From NCBI GenBank assembly GCA_016278265.1, contig JADQCE010000001.1, positions 620,001 to 684,000 on the forward strand: a stretch of DNA of 64,000 nt, given 5' to 3'. The translations under genes and the position numbers were made by a program. This stretch comes from Halothiobacillus sp. (GTDB taxonomy: Bacteria > Pseudomonadota > Gammaproteobacteria > Halothiobacillales > Halothiobacillaceae). The notes beneath the pieces were generated by a model. That model searched no databases. It saw nothing but the letters and a program-made list of their open reading frames with translations, and was not told the origin of the DNA. Shown here one piece after another: positions 47,211 through 58,900 of the stretch. Each line of letters starts with the position of its first letter. Position 1 is the stretch's first letter.

Positions 47211-48464
47211 ATGCCGGAAATCGCCAACTACACCCTGAATTTCGGTCCCCAGCATCCGTCGGCCCACGGCGTGCTGCGCCTGGTGCTCGAGATGGACGGC
47301 GAGACCGTCGTCCGCGCCGACCCGCATATCGGGCTGCTGCACCGAGCGACCGAGAAGCTTGCCGAGAGCAAGCCCTACAACCAGTCGATTGGTTACATGG
47401 ACCGGCTCGACTACGTCTCGATGATGTGTAACGAGCATGCCTACGTGCGTGCCATCGAGCAGTTGCTGGATCTCGAGATCCCCGAACGCGCCCAGTACAT
47501 CCGGGTGATGTTCGACGAGATTACCCGCATCCTGAACCACCTGCTGTGGCTGGGCGCACACGCGCTCGATATCGGTGCCATGGCGGTGTTTCTTTACGCC
47601 TTCCGTGAGCGCGAGGATCTGATGGACTGCTACGAGGCAGTCTCGGGTGCTCGCCTGCACGCTACTTACTATCGCCCGGGTGGCGTGGCACGTGACCTGC
47701 CGGACTCGATGCCCAAGTACCAGGCATCCAAGTGGCACAGCGAGCGCGAAGTCAAGCGAATGAACGAGCCGCGCCAGGGCTCGCTGCTCGACTTTCTCGA
47801 GGACTTCACGGAGCGCTTCCCGAAATACGTCGACGAGTACGAGACCCTGCTGACCGACAACCGCATCTGGAAGCAGCGCACCGTCGACATCGGCATCGTG
47901 TCCAAGGAGCGCGCGCTGCAGATGGGCTTTACCGGCCCGATGCTGCGCGGTTCGGGCGTCGAGTGGGATCTCCGCAAGCACCAGCCCTACGCGGTGTACG
48001 ATCAGCTCGACTTTGACATCCCGGTGGGCAAGAACGGCGATTGCTACGACCGTTACCTGGTGCGCGTCGAGGAAATGCGGCAGTCCAATCGCATCATCCG
48101 CCAGTGCATCGACTGGTTGCGCAAGAACCCGGGTCCGGTGATGGCCGATGACCACAAGGTCGTCCCGCCGCGCCGCGAGGAGATCAAGGCGGACATGGAA
48201 TCGCTGATTCACCACTTCAAGCTGTTCACGGAGGGGTATACCCTGCCGCGCGGCGAGGCCTACGCCGCCGTGGAACACCCGAAGGGCGAATTCGGGATCT
48301 ACCTGGTGTCCGACGGGGCCAACAAGCCGTACCGTCTCAAGATTCGTGCGCCGGGCTTTGCCCACCTGTCGGGTCTCGACGAGATGTCACGCGGGCACAT
48401 GCTGGCCGACGTCGTGGCGATCCTCGGCACCCAGGACATCGTATTCGGAGAGGTCGACCGCTGA
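47211..48464 (+). CDS. nuoD: NADH-quinone oxidoreductase subunit D
   Basis: 417 residues of the 49-kDa subunit. The N-terminal [14 protein letters not shown] is the quinone-site loop with the conserved His and Tyr context. It is derived from the hydrogenase large subunit but lacks the nickel cysteines. It overlaps nuoE by one base. Confidence 0.98.
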   Translation: MPEIANYTLNFGPQHPSAHGVLRLVLEMDGETVVRADPHIGLLHRATEKLAESKPYNQSIGYMDRLDYVSMMCNEHAYVRAIEQLLDLEIPERAQYIRVMFDEITRILNHLLWLGAHALDIGAMAVFLYAFREREDLMDCYEAVSGARLHATYYRPGGVARDLPDSMPKYQASKWHSEREVKRMNEPRQGSLLDFLEDFTERFPKYVDEYETLLTDNRIWKQRTVDIGIVSKERALQMGFTGPMLRGSGVEWDLRKHQPYAVYDQLDFDIPVGKNGDCYDRYLVRVEEMRQSNRIIRQCIDWLRKNPGPVMADDHKVVPPRREEIKADMESLIHHFKLFTEGYTLPRGEAYAAVEHPKGEFGIYLVSDGANKPYRLKIRAPGFAHLSGLDEMSRGHMLADVVAILGTQDIVFGEVDR

Positions 48465-48961
48465 TGACCGAGAGCAAACTCCACCTGCTGACCGATCACA
48501 GCCGCGAGGAAATCGACGGCTGGCTCGCGCGCTACCCCGAGGACCAGAAGCAGTCGGCCTCGCTGGCCGCGCTGCGAATTGCGCAGCACCAGAACGACGG
48601 TCACGTCACCGTCGATCTGATGGACGCGATCGCCGAGTACCTCGGGATGGAGCCGATCTCGGTCTACGAGGTCGCCTCGTTTTACTCCATGATCGAGACC
48701 AAGCCCTGCGGGCGTCATCACGTCTCGGTCTGCACCAACATTGCCTGCTCGCTGATGGGATCCGACGAGATCGTCGATCATTGCGAGAAAAAGCTCGGCA
48801 TCAAGACCGGCGAGTCGACGCCCGACGGCCGGATCCTGTTGAAGCAGGAAGAGGAATGCCTGGCGGCCTGCGGCGGGGGTCCGATGATGCAGGTCGATCA
48901 CGTTTACTACGAGAATCTGACGCCCGAGAGGGTCGATGAAATTCTCGACAAGCTGGATTGA
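48464..48961 (+). CDS. nuoE: NADH-quinone oxidoreductase subunit E
   Basis: 165 residues, thioredoxin-like 2Fe-2S protein. The ligands are C-T-N-I-A-C (C-x4-C) and E-C-L-A-A-C-G (C-x3-C). It forms part of the NADH dehydrogenase module with NuoF and NuoG. Confidence 0.97.
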   Translation: MTESKLHLLTDHSREEIDGWLARYPEDQKQSASLAALRIAQHQNDGHVTVDLMDAIAEYLGMEPISVYEVASFYSMIETKPCGRHHVSVCTNIACSLMGSDEIVDHCEKKLGIKTGESTPDGRILLKQEEECLAACGGGPMMQVDHVYYENLTPERVDEILDKLD

Positions 48962-48965
48962 CGCC

Positions 48966-50273
48966 ATGAGTTTCAATTACGTCAGTCACACCCCGGTCTG
49001 CTTCGCCACGCTCGAGCACGAGCAGCCGTGGTCGTTGGAGGCCTACATTGCCTCGGGCGGCTACCAGGCCTGGAAGAAGATCCTCGAGGAAAAGACCGAC
49101 CCGGCGCTGATCATCGAGGAGGTCAAGACCTCGAACCTGCGTGGTCGCGGCGGTGCAGGCTTCCCGACCGGACTCAAGTGGTCGTTCATGCCGCGCAACG
49201 CCCCGGGGCAGAAGTACATCGTCTGCAACTCGGACGAGTCCGAGCCGGGCACCTTCAAGGATCGCCAGATCCTCATGAACAACCCGCATGCACTGGTCGA
49301 GGGCATGGCGATTGCCGGTTATTCGATCGGCGCAACCAAGGGCTACAACTACATGCGTGGCGAGTTCTCGGACCTGGTGTTCGAGCGCTTCGAGCAGGCC
49401 GTGCGTGAGGCCTACGAGTACGGCGTGCTGGGCGAGAACATCCAGGGGTCCGGCATCGACTTCGACCTCTACGGTTCCCTGGGCGCCGGCGCCTACATCT
49501 GTGGCGAGGAAACCGCCTTGCTGGAATCGCTGGAAGGCAAGAAGGGCCAGCCGCGCTTCAAGCCGCCGTTCCCGGCCAACTTTGGCCTGTACGGTCGGCC
49601 GACCACGGTCAACAATACCGAGACGCTGTCCTCGGTACCGGCGATCATGCGCAACGGCGGTCAGTGGTTCGCCGATCTGGGTGTGCCCAACAGTGGCGGC
49701 GTGAAGATCTGGTCGGTATCGGGCCACGTCAACAAGCCGGGCGTGTTCGAGATCCCGATGGGCACGCCGTTTGCCGACCTGCTGGAAATGGCCGGCGGCA
49801 TGCGCGGTGGCAAGAAGTGCAAGGCCGTGATCCCGGGCGGCACCTCGTCGCCGGTGATCCCGGGCGGGATCATGCTCGAGACCAAGATGGACTACGACTC
49901 GATTGCCAAGTCGGGCACGTTCCTGGGCTCGGGCGGGTTGATCGTCATGGATGAAGACACCTGCATGGTCAAGGCGCTGCGTCGCGTGGCGCAGTTCTAT
50001 TACAAGGAATCCTGTGGCCAGTGCACGCCGTGCCGTGAAGGCACCGGCTGGCTGTACCGCATGCTCAACCGGATCATCGACGGCAAGGGCACGCTCGAGG
50101 ATCTCGACCGTCTCGACGACGTGGCCAGTAAGATCGAGGGGCGCACCATCTGCGCCTTCGGCGATGCCGCTGCCACGCCGGTTCGGAGCTTTATCAAGCA
50201 CTTCCGACCGGAGTTCGAGTACTACATCAAGCACGGCCACAGCATGGTCGACCGCGCATCCCAGGCGGCCTAA
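48966..50273 (+). CDS. nuoF: NADH-quinone oxidoreductase subunit F
   Basis: 435 residues. The NADH and FMN sites are [11 protein letters not shown] and [13 protein letters not shown]. The N3 cluster ligands are in [12 protein letters not shown]. It takes hydride from NADH. The ATG at 48966 gives M-S-F-N-Y-V, and the 4-bp gap after nuoE fits the operon. Confidence 0.98.
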   Translation: MSFNYVSHTPVCFATLEHEQPWSLEAYIASGGYQAWKKILEEKTDPALIIEEVKTSNLRGRGGAGFPTGLKWSFMPRNAPGQKYIVCNSDESEPGTFKDRQILMNNPHALVEGMAIAGYSIGATKGYNYMRGEFSDLVFERFEQAVREAYEYGVLGENIQGSGIDFDLYGSLGAGAYICGEETALLESLEGKKGQPRFKPPFPANFGLYGRPTTVNNTETLSSVPAIMRNGGQWFADLGVPNSGGVKIWSVSGHVNKPGVFEIPMGTPFADLLEMAGGMRGGKKCKAVIPGGTSSPVIPGGIMLETKMDYDSIAKSGTFLGSGGLIVMDEDTCMVKALRRVAQFYYKESCGQCTPCREGTGWLYRMLNRIIDGKGTLEDLDRLDDVASKIEGRTICAFGDAAATPVRSFIKHFRPEFEYYIKHGHSMVDRASQAA

Positions 50274-50301
50274 GGCCGGCCGTGCAATCAGGTTTCCAGG
50301 T

Positions 50302-52692
50302 ATGAGTGACGAGCAGATTACCTTTGAAGTCGACGGCATGACCCTCCAGGGCAACCCGGGGGACATGCTGATCGAGGTGACGGACAAGGCCGGGATCAAC
50401 ATCCCGCGCTTCTGTTATCACCGCAAGCTGTCGATCGCGGCCAACTGCCGCATGTGCCTGGTGGAGGTCGAGCGCGCGCCCAAGCCGCTGCCTGCCTGTT
50501 CGACACCGATTTCCGAAGGCATGAAGGTCTCCACGCGCAGCCCCAAGGCGATCAACGCCCAGCGCTCGACCATGGAGTTCCTGCTGATCAACCACCCGCT
50601 CGATTGCCCGATCTGCGATCAGGGCGGCGAGTGCGAGCTCCAGGACGTGGCCATGGGCTACGGCGAGGGCGTCGGTCAGTACTCCGAGGCCAAGCGTGTG
50701 GTCAAGGACAAGGACATCGGTCCGCTGATCGCCACCGACATGACCCGCTGCATCCACTGCACCCGCTGCGTGCGTTTCGGCGAGGAGATCGCGGGCCTCA
50801 AGGAACTGGGCGCGACCGGTCGTACCGACCAGATGGAGATCGGTACCTACATCTCCAAGAGCGTCACCTCCGAGCTGTCGGGCAACGTCATCGACCTGTG
50901 CCCGGTCGGTGCGCTGACGGCCAAGCCGTCGCGTTACACGCACCGCCCCTGGGAGCTGGTGCAGCACAAGCACTTGTCCACGCACGATGCCTTCGGTTCC
51001 AATCTCTACATCCACACCCGCGAAGGGCGGGTGATGCGCACCGTTCCCCGTGAAAACGATGCGGTCAACGAGACCTGGATCGCCGACCGCGATCGTTACG
51101 CCTACACGGGCCTGTTCACCGACGATCGCCTGACCCGCCCAATGGTCAAGCGCGACGGTGAGTGGGTCGCGGTAAGCTGGGAAGAGGCCCTCGAGGTCGC
51201 CGCGCAGGGCATTCAGGACATCGTCAATCAACAGGGTCCGGCATCGCTCGGCGCACTGGTCTCGCCCAACGCAAGCCTCGAGGAGCAGTACCTCACTGCA
51301 CGCATCGTCCGCGGCATGGGCTCGAACAATATAGACCACCGTCTGCGTCAGACCGACTTCTCCGGCGATGCCGACGATCCGGTCATGCCGTGGCTCGGTA
51401 TGGATATCCCCGCGATTGCCGATCTGAACGCGGCCGTGACGGTTGGCATGGCGGTGCGTGAAGAGGTACCGCTGTTCGCCCATCGTCTGCGCCAGACGGC
51501 GCTGAACAATCAGGCACGGATCACCCTGATCCATCCCTACCAGCAGGATCTGACCTTCCCGGCGCGCCAGGCCCCGAGCAAGGTGGCCGAGGGTGGCGAA
51601 TTGGGCAGCCTGCTCGCCCTGCTCAAGGCGGCCGGTGGTGAGATCCCGTCGAACCTGGCCGACCACCCGGTCGCCCAGATGGACGATGCCGCGGCGATCG
51701 TCGCCGAACTCAAGGACGCCGGGAAGGCGGCGATCTTCTTTGGTGCCGTGGCACAGAATGCCCCCGACTTTGCCGCGATGCGTGCCGTGGCCGCCGAGCT
51801 GGCGCGTCTGACCGGCGCCCAACTGGGCATTGTCGCCCAGGGCGGCAACGCCGCCGGTGCGTGGCTGGCCGGCGCGGTGCCGCATCGCGCCGCCGGCGGT
51901 GCGGATGCGGTCGGCCACGGCCGTCATGCCGCGGACATGTTGGCCGAGCCGTGCGACGCGATGATCCTGCAAGGCGTCGAGCCGGAATACGACTCTGCCG
52001 CCGGTGAGGCCGCCATCGACCGGCTGGAGCAGGCCGGTTGCGTGGTCGCCATCACCAGTTACGTGACCCCGGCGATGAAGCGTTACGCCGACGTGCTCTT
52101 GCCGATGGGCACCGCGGTCGAAACGGCCGGCACCTGGGTCAACGGCGAAGGCCGCTGGCAGTCGGTGAACGGCGCGGTGCGCGCGCTGGGCGAGTCACGT
52201 CCCGCCTGGAAGATCCTGCGGGTGCTCGGCAACATGCTCGACCTCAATGGCTTCGATTACATGGCGGTCACCGAGGTGCGTCGCGAGCTCCAAACGCATT
52301 GCCAGGAAGTGGCACTCGAGAACAAGACCACGTCGCTCGCCGACGCCCGCTTCGAATTACCGGCCAAGGCCGGGCAGGGCGCTTACCAGCGCATTGCCCC
52401 GGTCGCCATGTACGGCATCGACCCGGTCATCCGGCGGGCCATGCCGTTGCAGGGCACCGAAAAGGCCGAGATGCAGCGTCACGTGCTGGTTAACCCGGCC
52501 GATGCCGAGCGAGAGGGCTGGGCAGACGACATGACCGCGGCGATCGAGCAGGACGGTACGCGCATCGAGTTGCCCATCCGCGTCGATCCGCGCGTGATGC
52601 CGGGCAGCGTCGTGGTATTCGGCGGCGTGCATGCCGGTGAACTGGCCCCGCGTCCCGGCAAGGTCGAAATTCAGGTGGAGGTCGCCGCATGA
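50302..52692 (+). CDS. nuoG: NADH-quinone oxidoreductase subunit G
   Basis: 796 residues. The N-terminal 2Fe-2S domain has [15 protein letters not shown] and P-A-C. Next are a His/Cys 4Fe-4S site ([10 protein letters not shown]) and [11 protein letters not shown] molybdopterin-oxidoreductase-like domain without cofactor use fills the rest. It relays electrons along the peripheral arm. It overlaps nuoH by 4 bases. Confidence 0.98.
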   Translation: MSDEQITFEVDGMTLQGNPGDMLIEVTDKAGINIPRFCYHRKLSIAANCRMCLVEVERAPKPLPACSTPISEGMKVSTRSPKAINAQRSTMEFLLINHPLDCPICDQGGECELQDVAMGYGEGVGQYSEAKRVVKDKDIGPLIATDMTRCIHCTRCVRFGEEIAGLKELGATGRTDQMEIGTYISKSVTSELSGNVIDLCPVGALTAKPSRYTHRPWELVQHKHLSTHDAFGSNLYIHTREGRVMRTVPRENDAVNETWIADRDRYAYTGLFTDDRLTRPMVKRDGEWVAVSWEEALEVAAQGIQDIVNQQGPASLGALVSPNASLEEQYLTARIVRGMGSNNIDHRLRQTDFSGDADDPVMPWLGMDIPAIADLNAAVTVGMAVREEVPLFAHRLRQTALNNQARITLIHPYQQDLTFPARQAPSKVAEGGELGSLLALLKAAGGEIPSNLADHPVAQMDDAAAIVAELKDAGKAAIFFGAVAQNAPDFAAMRAVAAELARLTGAQLGIVAQGGNAAGAWLAGAVPHRAAGGADAVGHGRHAADMLAEPCDAMILQGVEPEYDSAAGEAAIDRLEQAGCVVAITSYVTPAMKRYADVLLPMGTAVETAGTWVNGEGRWQSVNGAVRALGESRPAWKILRVLGNMLDLNGFDYMAVTEVRRELQTHCQEVALENKTTSLADARFELPAKAGQGAYQRIAPVAMYGIDPVIRRAMPLQGTEKAEMQRHVLVNPADAEREGWADDMTAAIEQDGTRIELPIRVDPRVMPGSVVVFGGVHAGELAPRPGKVEIQVEVAA

Positions 52693-53744
52693 TCACCGAA
52701 TGGCTTTCCCCGGTCATTGGTTGGATGTCGCCGTCGTGGCAGTACCTCGTCGTGCACGTGCTGCTCACGTTGGTGATCGTCTTGCCGGTCGTGCTTGCCG
52801 TTGCTTACCTGACGCTCGCCGAACGCAAGGTCATCGGCTACATGCACGTGCGCATCGGCCCCAACCGCGTCGGTCCGCGCGGGCTGTTCCAGCCGTTCGC
52901 CGACGTGTTCAAGCTGATGTTCAAAGAGGTGATCACCCCGACGGTCGCCAACAAGTTCATCTTCTACCTCGCGCCGGTCCTGATGCTGGTGGCCGCGCTG
53001 GTTGCCTGGGCGGTCATCCCGTTCGACGATGGCTGGGTGCTGGCCGACATCAACGCGGGCCTGCTGTACGTGCTGACGATCGGCGCGGCCGGCGTCTACG
53101 GCGTGATCCTGGCCGGCTGGGCCTCGAACTCGAAGTACGCGCTGCTCGGCGGCATGCGCTCGGCGGCCCACAAGGTGGCCTACGAGCTGGCGATGGGCTT
53201 TGCCCTGGTCGGCGTGCTGATGGTCGCCGGGAGCCTGAACCTCTCCGAGATCGTGCGTGGCCAGGAGGGCAGCATCATCCACTGGTACTGGCTGCCGTTG
53301 CTGCCGATGTTCGTGGTCTACTTCGTCTCCGGCGTGGCCGAGACCAACCGCGCACCGTTCGACATCTCCGAGGGTGAATCGGAAATCGTCGCCGGCTTCC
53401 ACGTCGAGTACTCGGGCATCGCCTTCGCGCTGTTCATGCTCGCCGAGTACGCCAGCATGATCCTGATCTCGGCACTGGCCGCGGTGCTGTTCCTGGGTGG
53501 CTGGCTGTCACCGTTCCAGGGCACGTTCCTCGATCCGGTGTTCGCCTTCGTGCCGGGCATCTTCTGGTTCATGCTCAAGATCTCGTTGCTGCTGTTCGTC
53601 TTTATCTGGTTCCGTGCGACGTTCCCGCGGTTTCGTTACGACCAGATCATGCGCCTGGGCTGGAAGGTCTTCATTCCGGTAACGATCCTCTGGATCGTGG
53701 TCGAAGGGGCGTTCTTCTACTTCGAAGTCGGTCCTTGGTTCTAA
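52689..53744 (+). CDS. nuoH: NADH-quinone oxidoreductase subunit H
   Basis: 351 residues, about eight membrane helices. Conserved [18 protein letters not shown] and [15 protein letters not shown] line the quinone chamber. ATGA overlap with nuoG. Confidence 0.98.
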   Translation: MITEWLSPVIGWMSPSWQYLVVHVLLTLVIVLPVVLAVAYLTLAERKVIGYMHVRIGPNRVGPRGLFQPFADVFKLMFKEVITPTVANKFIFYLAPVLMLVAALVAWAVIPFDDGWVLADINAGLLYVLTIGAAGVYGVILAGWASNSKYALLGGMRSAAHKVAYELAMGFALVGVLMVAGSLNLSEIVRGQEGSIIHWYWLPLLPMFVVYFVSGVAETNRAPFDISEGESEIVAGFHVEYSGIAFALFMLAEYASMILISALAAVLFLGGWLSPFQGTFLDPVFAFVPGIFWFMLKISLLLFVFIWFRATFPRFRYDQIMRLGWKVFIPVTILWIVVEGAFFYFEVGPWF

Positions 53745-53756
53745 GGGGTCTATGTC

Positions 53757-54245
53757 ATGAACGCGATCAAGCATTTCTTCAAGACCTGGTTCCTCTGGGA
53801 GCTATTGCTCGGCATGTCGGTGACCGGCAAGTACTTCTTCGGTCACAAGTACACCGTCCAGTACCCGGAGGAGAAGACCCCGCAATCGCCGCGTTTCCGC
53901 GGTTTGCACGCACTGCGGCGCTACGCCAACGGCGAAGAGCGCTGCATCGCCTGCAAGCTCTGCGAGGCGGTCTGCCCGGCACTGGCGATCACCATCGAAT
54001 CGGAACAGCGCGAGGACGGCACGCGTCGGACCACGCGCTACGACATCGACCTGTTCAAGTGCATCTACTGCGGCTTCTGTGAAGAGGCTTGTCCGGTGGA
54101 TTCGATCGTCGAGACAAGGGTTTACGAGTACCACTTCGAGAATCGTGGCGAGAACATCATGACCAAGGAAAAGCTCCTCGAGATTGGTGATCGCCTCGAG
54201 CCGCAGATTGCGGCGGACCGCCTCGCGGACGCCGCCTACCGGTAA
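53757..54245 (+). CDS. nuoI: NADH-quinone oxidoreductase subunit I
   Basis: 162 residues with two 4Fe-4S motifs, [12 protein letters not shown] and [12 protein letters not shown] (clusters N6a and N6b). It joins the peripheral and membrane arms. Confidence 0.98.
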   Translation: MNAIKHFFKTWFLWELLLGMSVTGKYFFGHKYTVQYPEEKTPQSPRFRGLHALRRYANGEERCIACKLCEAVCPALAITIESEQREDGTRRTTRYDIDLFKCIYCGFCEEACPVDSIVETRVYEYHFENRGENIMTKEKLLEIGDRLEPQIAADRLADAAYR

Positions 54246-54408
54246 TCGCGCTCGATCAGGGGTAATCGGTACGGGGTGACGTGCCGGCGGGCGGTGGTCG
54301 TGGTAACGTCCCGTCCGGTCGTGGCACGCGCCCGGCACCTGGAACAACGAACGAAACAACGATCAACCGGCTCCGGGGCGGACGCCCGCTCCCAGCAGAA
54401 GGATAGTC

Positions 54409-55065
54409 ATGTCGCTCTATCAGATCCTTTTCTACGTATTTGCCTCGGTCGCGGTGCTTGCCGCCATCCGGGTGGTGACGGTCAAGAACCCGGTGCATGC
54501 CGCCCTGTACCTGGTGTTGACGTTCTTCTCGACCGCGCTGATCTGGATCCTGATGGAGGCGGAATTCCTCGGCATCGTGCTGCTGCTGGTCTACGTCGGG
54601 GCGGTGATGGTGCTGTTCCTGTTCGTGGTGATGATGCTTGACGTCAATATCGCGCCACTGCGCGAGGGCTTCATCCGCAACCTGCCGGTGGGTGTGTTCG
54701 TCGCGCTGGTAATGATCATCGAACTGGCATTGATACTCGGCCCGGCGACCTTCGGTCTCGAGCTGTATCCCTCGCCGGAACCGGCCCCGGCGGATGCGGG
54801 CAACACGCTCGCTATCGGCCAGGTGCTCTACACCAAGTTCGTCTATCCATTCGAGATCGCGGCGTTCATCCTGCTGGTGGCCATCGTCGCGGCGATCGCA
54901 CTGGCCCATCGCCGGCGCCCGGGGGTCCACTACCAGGACATCGACGCGCAGGTACGCGTGCGTGCCGAGGATCGCGTTCGCATCGCCGAGCTGGACGCCG
55001 ACAAGACGCGCCGTGGCGATGTCGCGGGCGACTCCAAAGCCAACCAGGATAAGGAAACGTCATGA
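54409..55065 (+). CDS. nuoJ: NADH-quinone oxidoreductase subunit J
   Basis: 218 residues, five membrane helices. The pi-bulge region [23 protein letters not shown] is conserved. A C-terminal polar tail of about 45 residues follows. It starts 163 bp after nuoI, the largest gap in the operon, and overlaps nuoK by 4 bases. Confidence 0.96.
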   Translation: MSLYQILFYVFASVAVLAAIRVVTVKNPVHAALYLVLTFFSTALIWILMEAEFLGIVLLLVYVGAVMVLFLFVVMMLDVNIAPLREGFIRNLPVGVFVALVMIIELALILGPATFGLELYPSPEPAPADAGNTLAIGQVLYTKFVYPFEIAAFILLVAIVAAIALAHRRRPGVHYQDIDAQVRVRAEDRVRIAELDADKTRRGDVAGDSKANQDKETS

Positions 55066-55367
55066 TCAGCCTGTCCGAGTTCCTGATCTTCGGCGGACTG
55101 CTGTTCTCGATCAGCGTCGCCGGCATCTTCCTCAACCGCAAGAACGTGCTCGTGCTGCTGATGGCCATCGAGTTGATGCTTCTGGCGGTAAACGTGAACT
55201 TCGTGGCGTTCTCGCACTTCTCCGGCGATATCGATGGCCAGGCGTTCGTGTTCTTCGTCCTGACCGTCGCCGCGGCCGAGGCGGCGATCGGTCTGGCGAT
55301 CCTGGTGACGCTGTTCCGCAATCGACGCACGATCAACGTCGAAGACCTGACCGAGATGAAGGGCTGA
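55062..55367 (+). CDS. nuoK: NADH-quinone oxidoreductase subunit K
   Basis: 101 residues, three membrane helices. It has the buried glutamates in [12 protein letters not shown] and [12 protein letters not shown] overlap with nuoJ. Confidence 0.98.
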   Translation: MISLSEFLIFGGLLFSISVAGIFLNRKNVLVLLMAIELMLLAVNVNFVAFSHFSGDIDGQAFVFFVLTVAAAEAAIGLAILVTLFRNRRTINVEDLTEMKG

Positions 55368-55371
55368 TTCA

Positions 55372-57333
55372 ATGGAAAAGGTTTATCTTGCCGTCGTACT
55401 TGCCCCGCTGATCGCCTCGATCATCGCGGGCCTGTTCGGACGACAGATCGGTCGGTCCGGCGCCCACTGGGTCACCATCATCGGCGTGGCGATCGCGCTG
55501 GCCGCGTCCCTGTATGCCTTCTACATGCATGTCATTGGTGGGCTGCCGACCTTTGACGGGACCGTCTACACCTGGATCGCCTCGGATCTGTTCGAGTTCA
55601 ATATCGGGTTCCTGGTCGACAATCTCACCGTGATGATGATGGTGGTGGTCACCGCCGTCTCGTTGATGGTGCACATCTACACCATCGGCTACATGCACGA
55701 TGATCCCGGCTACCAGCGATTCTTCAGCTACATCTCGTTGTTCACCTTCTCGATGCTGATGCTGGTGATGGCGAACAACCTGCTGCAGTTGTTCTTCGGC
55801 TGGGAAGCGGTCGGCCTGGTTTCCTATCTGCTGATCGGCTTCTGGTACAAGCGCGAATCGGCGATCTTCGCCAACCTCAAGGCCTTCCTGGTTAACCGGG
55901 TGGGTGATTTCGGGTTCCTGCTCGGGATCGCGGCGATCCTGGCCTACACTGACTCGTTGCACTACGCGACCATATTCGAGCGGCTGCCCGAGCTGGCCGA
56001 CATCACGGTCGAGTACTGGCCGGGCGTCGAATGGTCGCTGATCAGCGTGATCGCGATCCTGCTGTTCATCGGCGCGATGGGTAAATCGGCACAGGTGCCG
56101 CTGCACGTGTGGCTGCCGGACTCCATGGAAGGCCCGACGCCGATCTCGGCACTGATCCACGCGGCGACCATGGTGACCGCGGGCATCTTCATGGTGGCGC
56201 GTTTCTCGCCGCTGTTCGAACTGTCCGATGCGGCGCTATCGTTCATCCTGGTGATCGGCGCGGTGACCGCGATCTTCATGGGCCTGCTGGGCATCGTCCA
56301 GCACGATATCAAGCGTGTGATCGCCTACTCGACGCTCTCGCAGCTCGGTTTCATGACCGCCGCGCTGGGCGTGTCGGCCTACAGCCCGGCACTGTTCCAC
56401 CTGATGACCCACGCCTTCTTCAAGGCATTGCTGTTCCTCGCGGCCGGCTCGGTGATCATCGCGCTGCACCACGAGCAGGACATGCGCAAGATGGGCGGGC
56501 TGGCGAAGAAGCTGCCGATCACCTTTGCGACCTTCTTCATCGGGGCGCTGGCGCTGATCGGCTTCCCCGGCACCTCCGGGTTCTACTCCAAGGAGTCGAT
56601 TATCTATGCGGTGGCCGCCTCCGAGCTACCTGGGGCCGAGTTCGCCTACTGGGCGCTGTTCATCGGCGTGTTCGTGACCGCGTTCTACACCTTCCGCATG
56701 CTGTTCCTGGTGTTCTTCGGCGAGTCGCGGATGGACGCTCATACCGCCTCGCACGCCAAGGAATCGCCCAAGGTGGTCACCGTGCCGCTGATGCTGTTGG
56801 CCGTGCCGTCGCTGATCATCGGCTTCCTGGTGGTCGAGCCATGGCTGTTCGGTACCTACTTCGATGATTCGATCCGCGTACTGGCGACCCACGGCGCGAT
56901 GGCGACGCTGGAAGATCAGTTCACGGGCGCCTGGGGCATGTTCCTCCACGGCTGGGCCACGCCGGTGGTCTGGATGGCGCTGGCCGGCGTGGCGGGTGCG
57001 GCGATCATGTATCTCGGTATGCCGAAGGTATTGCCGCCGCTGTTCGCCCGCGTGTTCGCCTGGCCCAAGCGTATCCTCGACGAGGGCTACGGGTTCGACA
57101 GCTTCAACAACACCGTCATCGCCGGCGGCTCGCGTCTGCTGGGCCGCGGCCTGTGGAAGGGCGCCGACCTGCGGGTGATCGACGGCTGGCTGGTCAATGG
57201 CTCGGCCGCGCTGGTGGGTTACATGGCCCGCACCTGGCGCCTGATCCAGACCGGCTACCTCTACCACTACGCGTTCGTCATGATCCTTGGCCTGATCGGC
57301 CTGATGACCTGGATCGTGTTCATTGGCGCGTAA
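55372..57333 (+). CDS. nuoL: NADH-quinone oxidoreductase subunit L
   Basis: 653 residues, antiporter-like subunit with about 16 helices and the long lateral helix at the C-terminus. The core motif is P-L-H-V-W-L-P-D-S-M-E-G-P-T-P-I-S-A-L-I-H-A. It pumps protons at the far end of the membrane arm. It is a paralogue of dabB, which is about 100 residues shorter. Confidence 0.98.
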   Translation: MEKVYLAVVLAPLIASIIAGLFGRQIGRSGAHWVTIIGVAIALAASLYAFYMHVIGGLPTFDGTVYTWIASDLFEFNIGFLVDNLTVMMMVVVTAVSLMVHIYTIGYMHDDPGYQRFFSYISLFTFSMLMLVMANNLLQLFFGWEAVGLVSYLLIGFWYKRESAIFANLKAFLVNRVGDFGFLLGIAAILAYTDSLHYATIFERLPELADITVEYWPGVEWSLISVIAILLFIGAMGKSAQVPLHVWLPDSMEGPTPISALIHAATMVTAGIFMVARFSPLFELSDAALSFILVIGAVTAIFMGLLGIVQHDIKRVIAYSTLSQLGFMTAALGVSAYSPALFHLMTHAFFKALLFLAAGSVIIALHHEQDMRKMGGLAKKLPITFATFFIGALALIGFPGTSGFYSKESIIYAVAASELPGAEFAYWALFIGVFVTAFYTFRMLFLVFFGESRMDAHTASHAKESPKVVTVPLMLLAVPSLIIGFLVVEPWLFGTYFDDSIRVLATHGAMATLEDQFTGAWGMFLHGWATPVVWMALAGVAGAAIMYLGMPKVLPPLFARVFAWPKRILDEGYGFDSFNNTVIAGGSRLLGRGLWKGADLRVIDGWLVNGSAALVGYMARTWRLIQTGYLYHYAFVMILGLIGLMTWIVFIGA

Positions 57334-57369
57334 CGCCCAAACCGATAACAAGCGAAGGAAAACGGTTCG

Positions 57370-58890
57370 ATGCTGACCTCCTGGCCCATACTGAGCCTGC
57401 TCGTCTGGTTGCCGATCGCGGCAGGCCTTGCCGTCATGCTGTTCGGCGAACGGCGTGCCGCCTCGGCGCGCTGGTTCGCGCTGATCGTCTCCGTCGTGGT
57501 CTTCGTGATCAGCCTCGGCCTGATCGTCGGATTCAACACGCAGACCGCCGCGATGCAATTCGTCGAGCATCTGCCGTGGATCCCGGCCTTCGGCATCAAC
57601 TATGCGCTGGGCGTCGACGGCATCTCCATGCCGCTGATCGTGCTGACGACCTTCACCACCATCCTCGTGGTCGTCGCTGCCTGGGAAGTGATCAAGGACA
57701 AGGCGCACCAGTACCTGGCCGCCTTCCTGATCATGGAAGGGATGATGAACGGCACCTTCGCGGCGATGGACGCCATCGTCTTCTACTTCTTCTTCGAAGG
57801 CATGCTGATCCCGATGTTCATCATCATCGGTATCTGGGGCGGCCCGCAGCGGGTCTACGCGACGATCAAGTTCTTCCTGTACACCTTCCTCGGCTCGGTG
57901 TTCATGCTGGTCGCGCTGATTTACATGTACTTCCAGGCCGGCAGCTTCGCCATTCCCGTGCTGCACGACTTGCCGCTGACCCTGACCGAGCAGATCCTGA
58001 TCTTCCTGGCCTTCCTGATCGCCTTCGCGGTCAAGATCCCCATGTGGCCGGTGCATACCTGGTTGCCGGATGCGCACGTCGAGGCCCCGACCGGCGGTTC
58101 GGTGATCCTGGCGGCGATCATGCTCAAGATCGGTGGCTATGGCTTTCTGCGCTTCTCGTTGCCGATGACGCCCGACGCCGCGGCGACGCTCGACTGGCTG
58201 ATGATCACGCTGTCGCTGATCGCGATCGTCTACATCGGCCTGGTCGCCATGGTCCAGTCGGACATGAAGAAGCTGGTCGCCTACTCGTCGATTGCGCACA
58301 TGGGCTTCGTCACCTTGGGGCTTTTCGTGATCTACATGATCGTCGCGAACCCGGCCAACACCTCGGCCAGCGGCGTGACCCTGGCGCTCGAGGGCGCGAT
58401 GGTCCAGATGGTTTCCCACGGCCTGATCTCGGCGGCGATGTTCCTCTCGATCGGCGTGCTCTATGACCGGCTGCACAGCCGTGATATCTCGGCCTATGGC
58501 GGGGTGGTGAACACCATGCCGTGGTTCGGCGCGCTGGTGGTCTTGTTCGCGATGGCCAACGTGGGCCTGCCGGGCACCTCGGGCTTCGTCGGCGAATTCA
58601 TGGTCATCCTCGCCGCGTTCAAGGCGAACTTCTGGATCGCCCTGCTTGCTGCCCTCACGCTGATTATCGGCGCGGCCTACACCCTGTGGATGGTCAAGCG
58701 CGTGATCTTCGGCGAGGTCAAGAACGAGGGCGTCAAGACGCTCGAAGACCTGAACTTCCGCGAGGCCTGGATACTGGGCGTGCTCGCATTCCTGATCGTG
58801 CTGATCGGCGTCTGGCCGAACCCGCTGGTCGAGGTCATGCACGCCTCGATCGAGAACCTGGCGCAACAGGCGCTGACCACCAAGTTGTAA
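57370..58890 (+). CDS. nuoM: NADH-quinone oxidoreductase subunit M
   Basis: 506 residues, antiporter-like subunit with about 14 helices. It has K-I-P-M-W-P-V-H-T-W-L-P-D-A-H-V-E-A-P-T and S-D-M-K-K-L-V-A-Y-S-S-I-A-H. It is one of the three proton channels of complex I. It starts 36 bp after nuoL. Confidence 0.98.
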   Translation: MLTSWPILSLLVWLPIAAGLAVMLFGERRAASARWFALIVSVVVFVISLGLIVGFNTQTAAMQFVEHLPWIPAFGINYALGVDGISMPLIVLTTFTTILVVVAAWEVIKDKAHQYLAAFLIMEGMMNGTFAAMDAIVFYFFFEGMLIPMFIIIGIWGGPQRVYATIKFFLYTFLGSVFMLVALIYMYFQAGSFAIPVLHDLPLTLTEQILIFLAFLIAFAVKIPMWPVHTWLPDAHVEAPTGGSVILAAIMLKIGGYGFLRFSLPMTPDAAATLDWLMITLSLIAIVYIGLVAMVQSDMKKLVAYSSIAHMGFVTLGLFVIYMIVANPANTSASGVTLALEGAMVQMVSHGLISAAMFLSIGVLYDRLHSRDISAYGGVVNTMPWFGALVVLFAMANVGLPGTSGFVGEFMVILAAFKANFWIALLAALTLIIGAAYTLWMVKRVIFGEVKNEGVKTLEDLNFREAWILGVLAFLIVLIGVWPNPLVEVMHASIENLAQQALTTKL

Positions 58891-58900
58891 GACGTTCCCT

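Noticed and set aside
46530-48365. A 611-codon frame antisense to nuoC and nuoD
   Set aside because: It covers two well-conserved genes and has no domain of its own.
54276-54641. A frame in the nuoI-nuoJ gap continuing over nuoJ
   Set aside because: It runs out of frame over the conserved nuoJ start and its peptide has no sensible composition.
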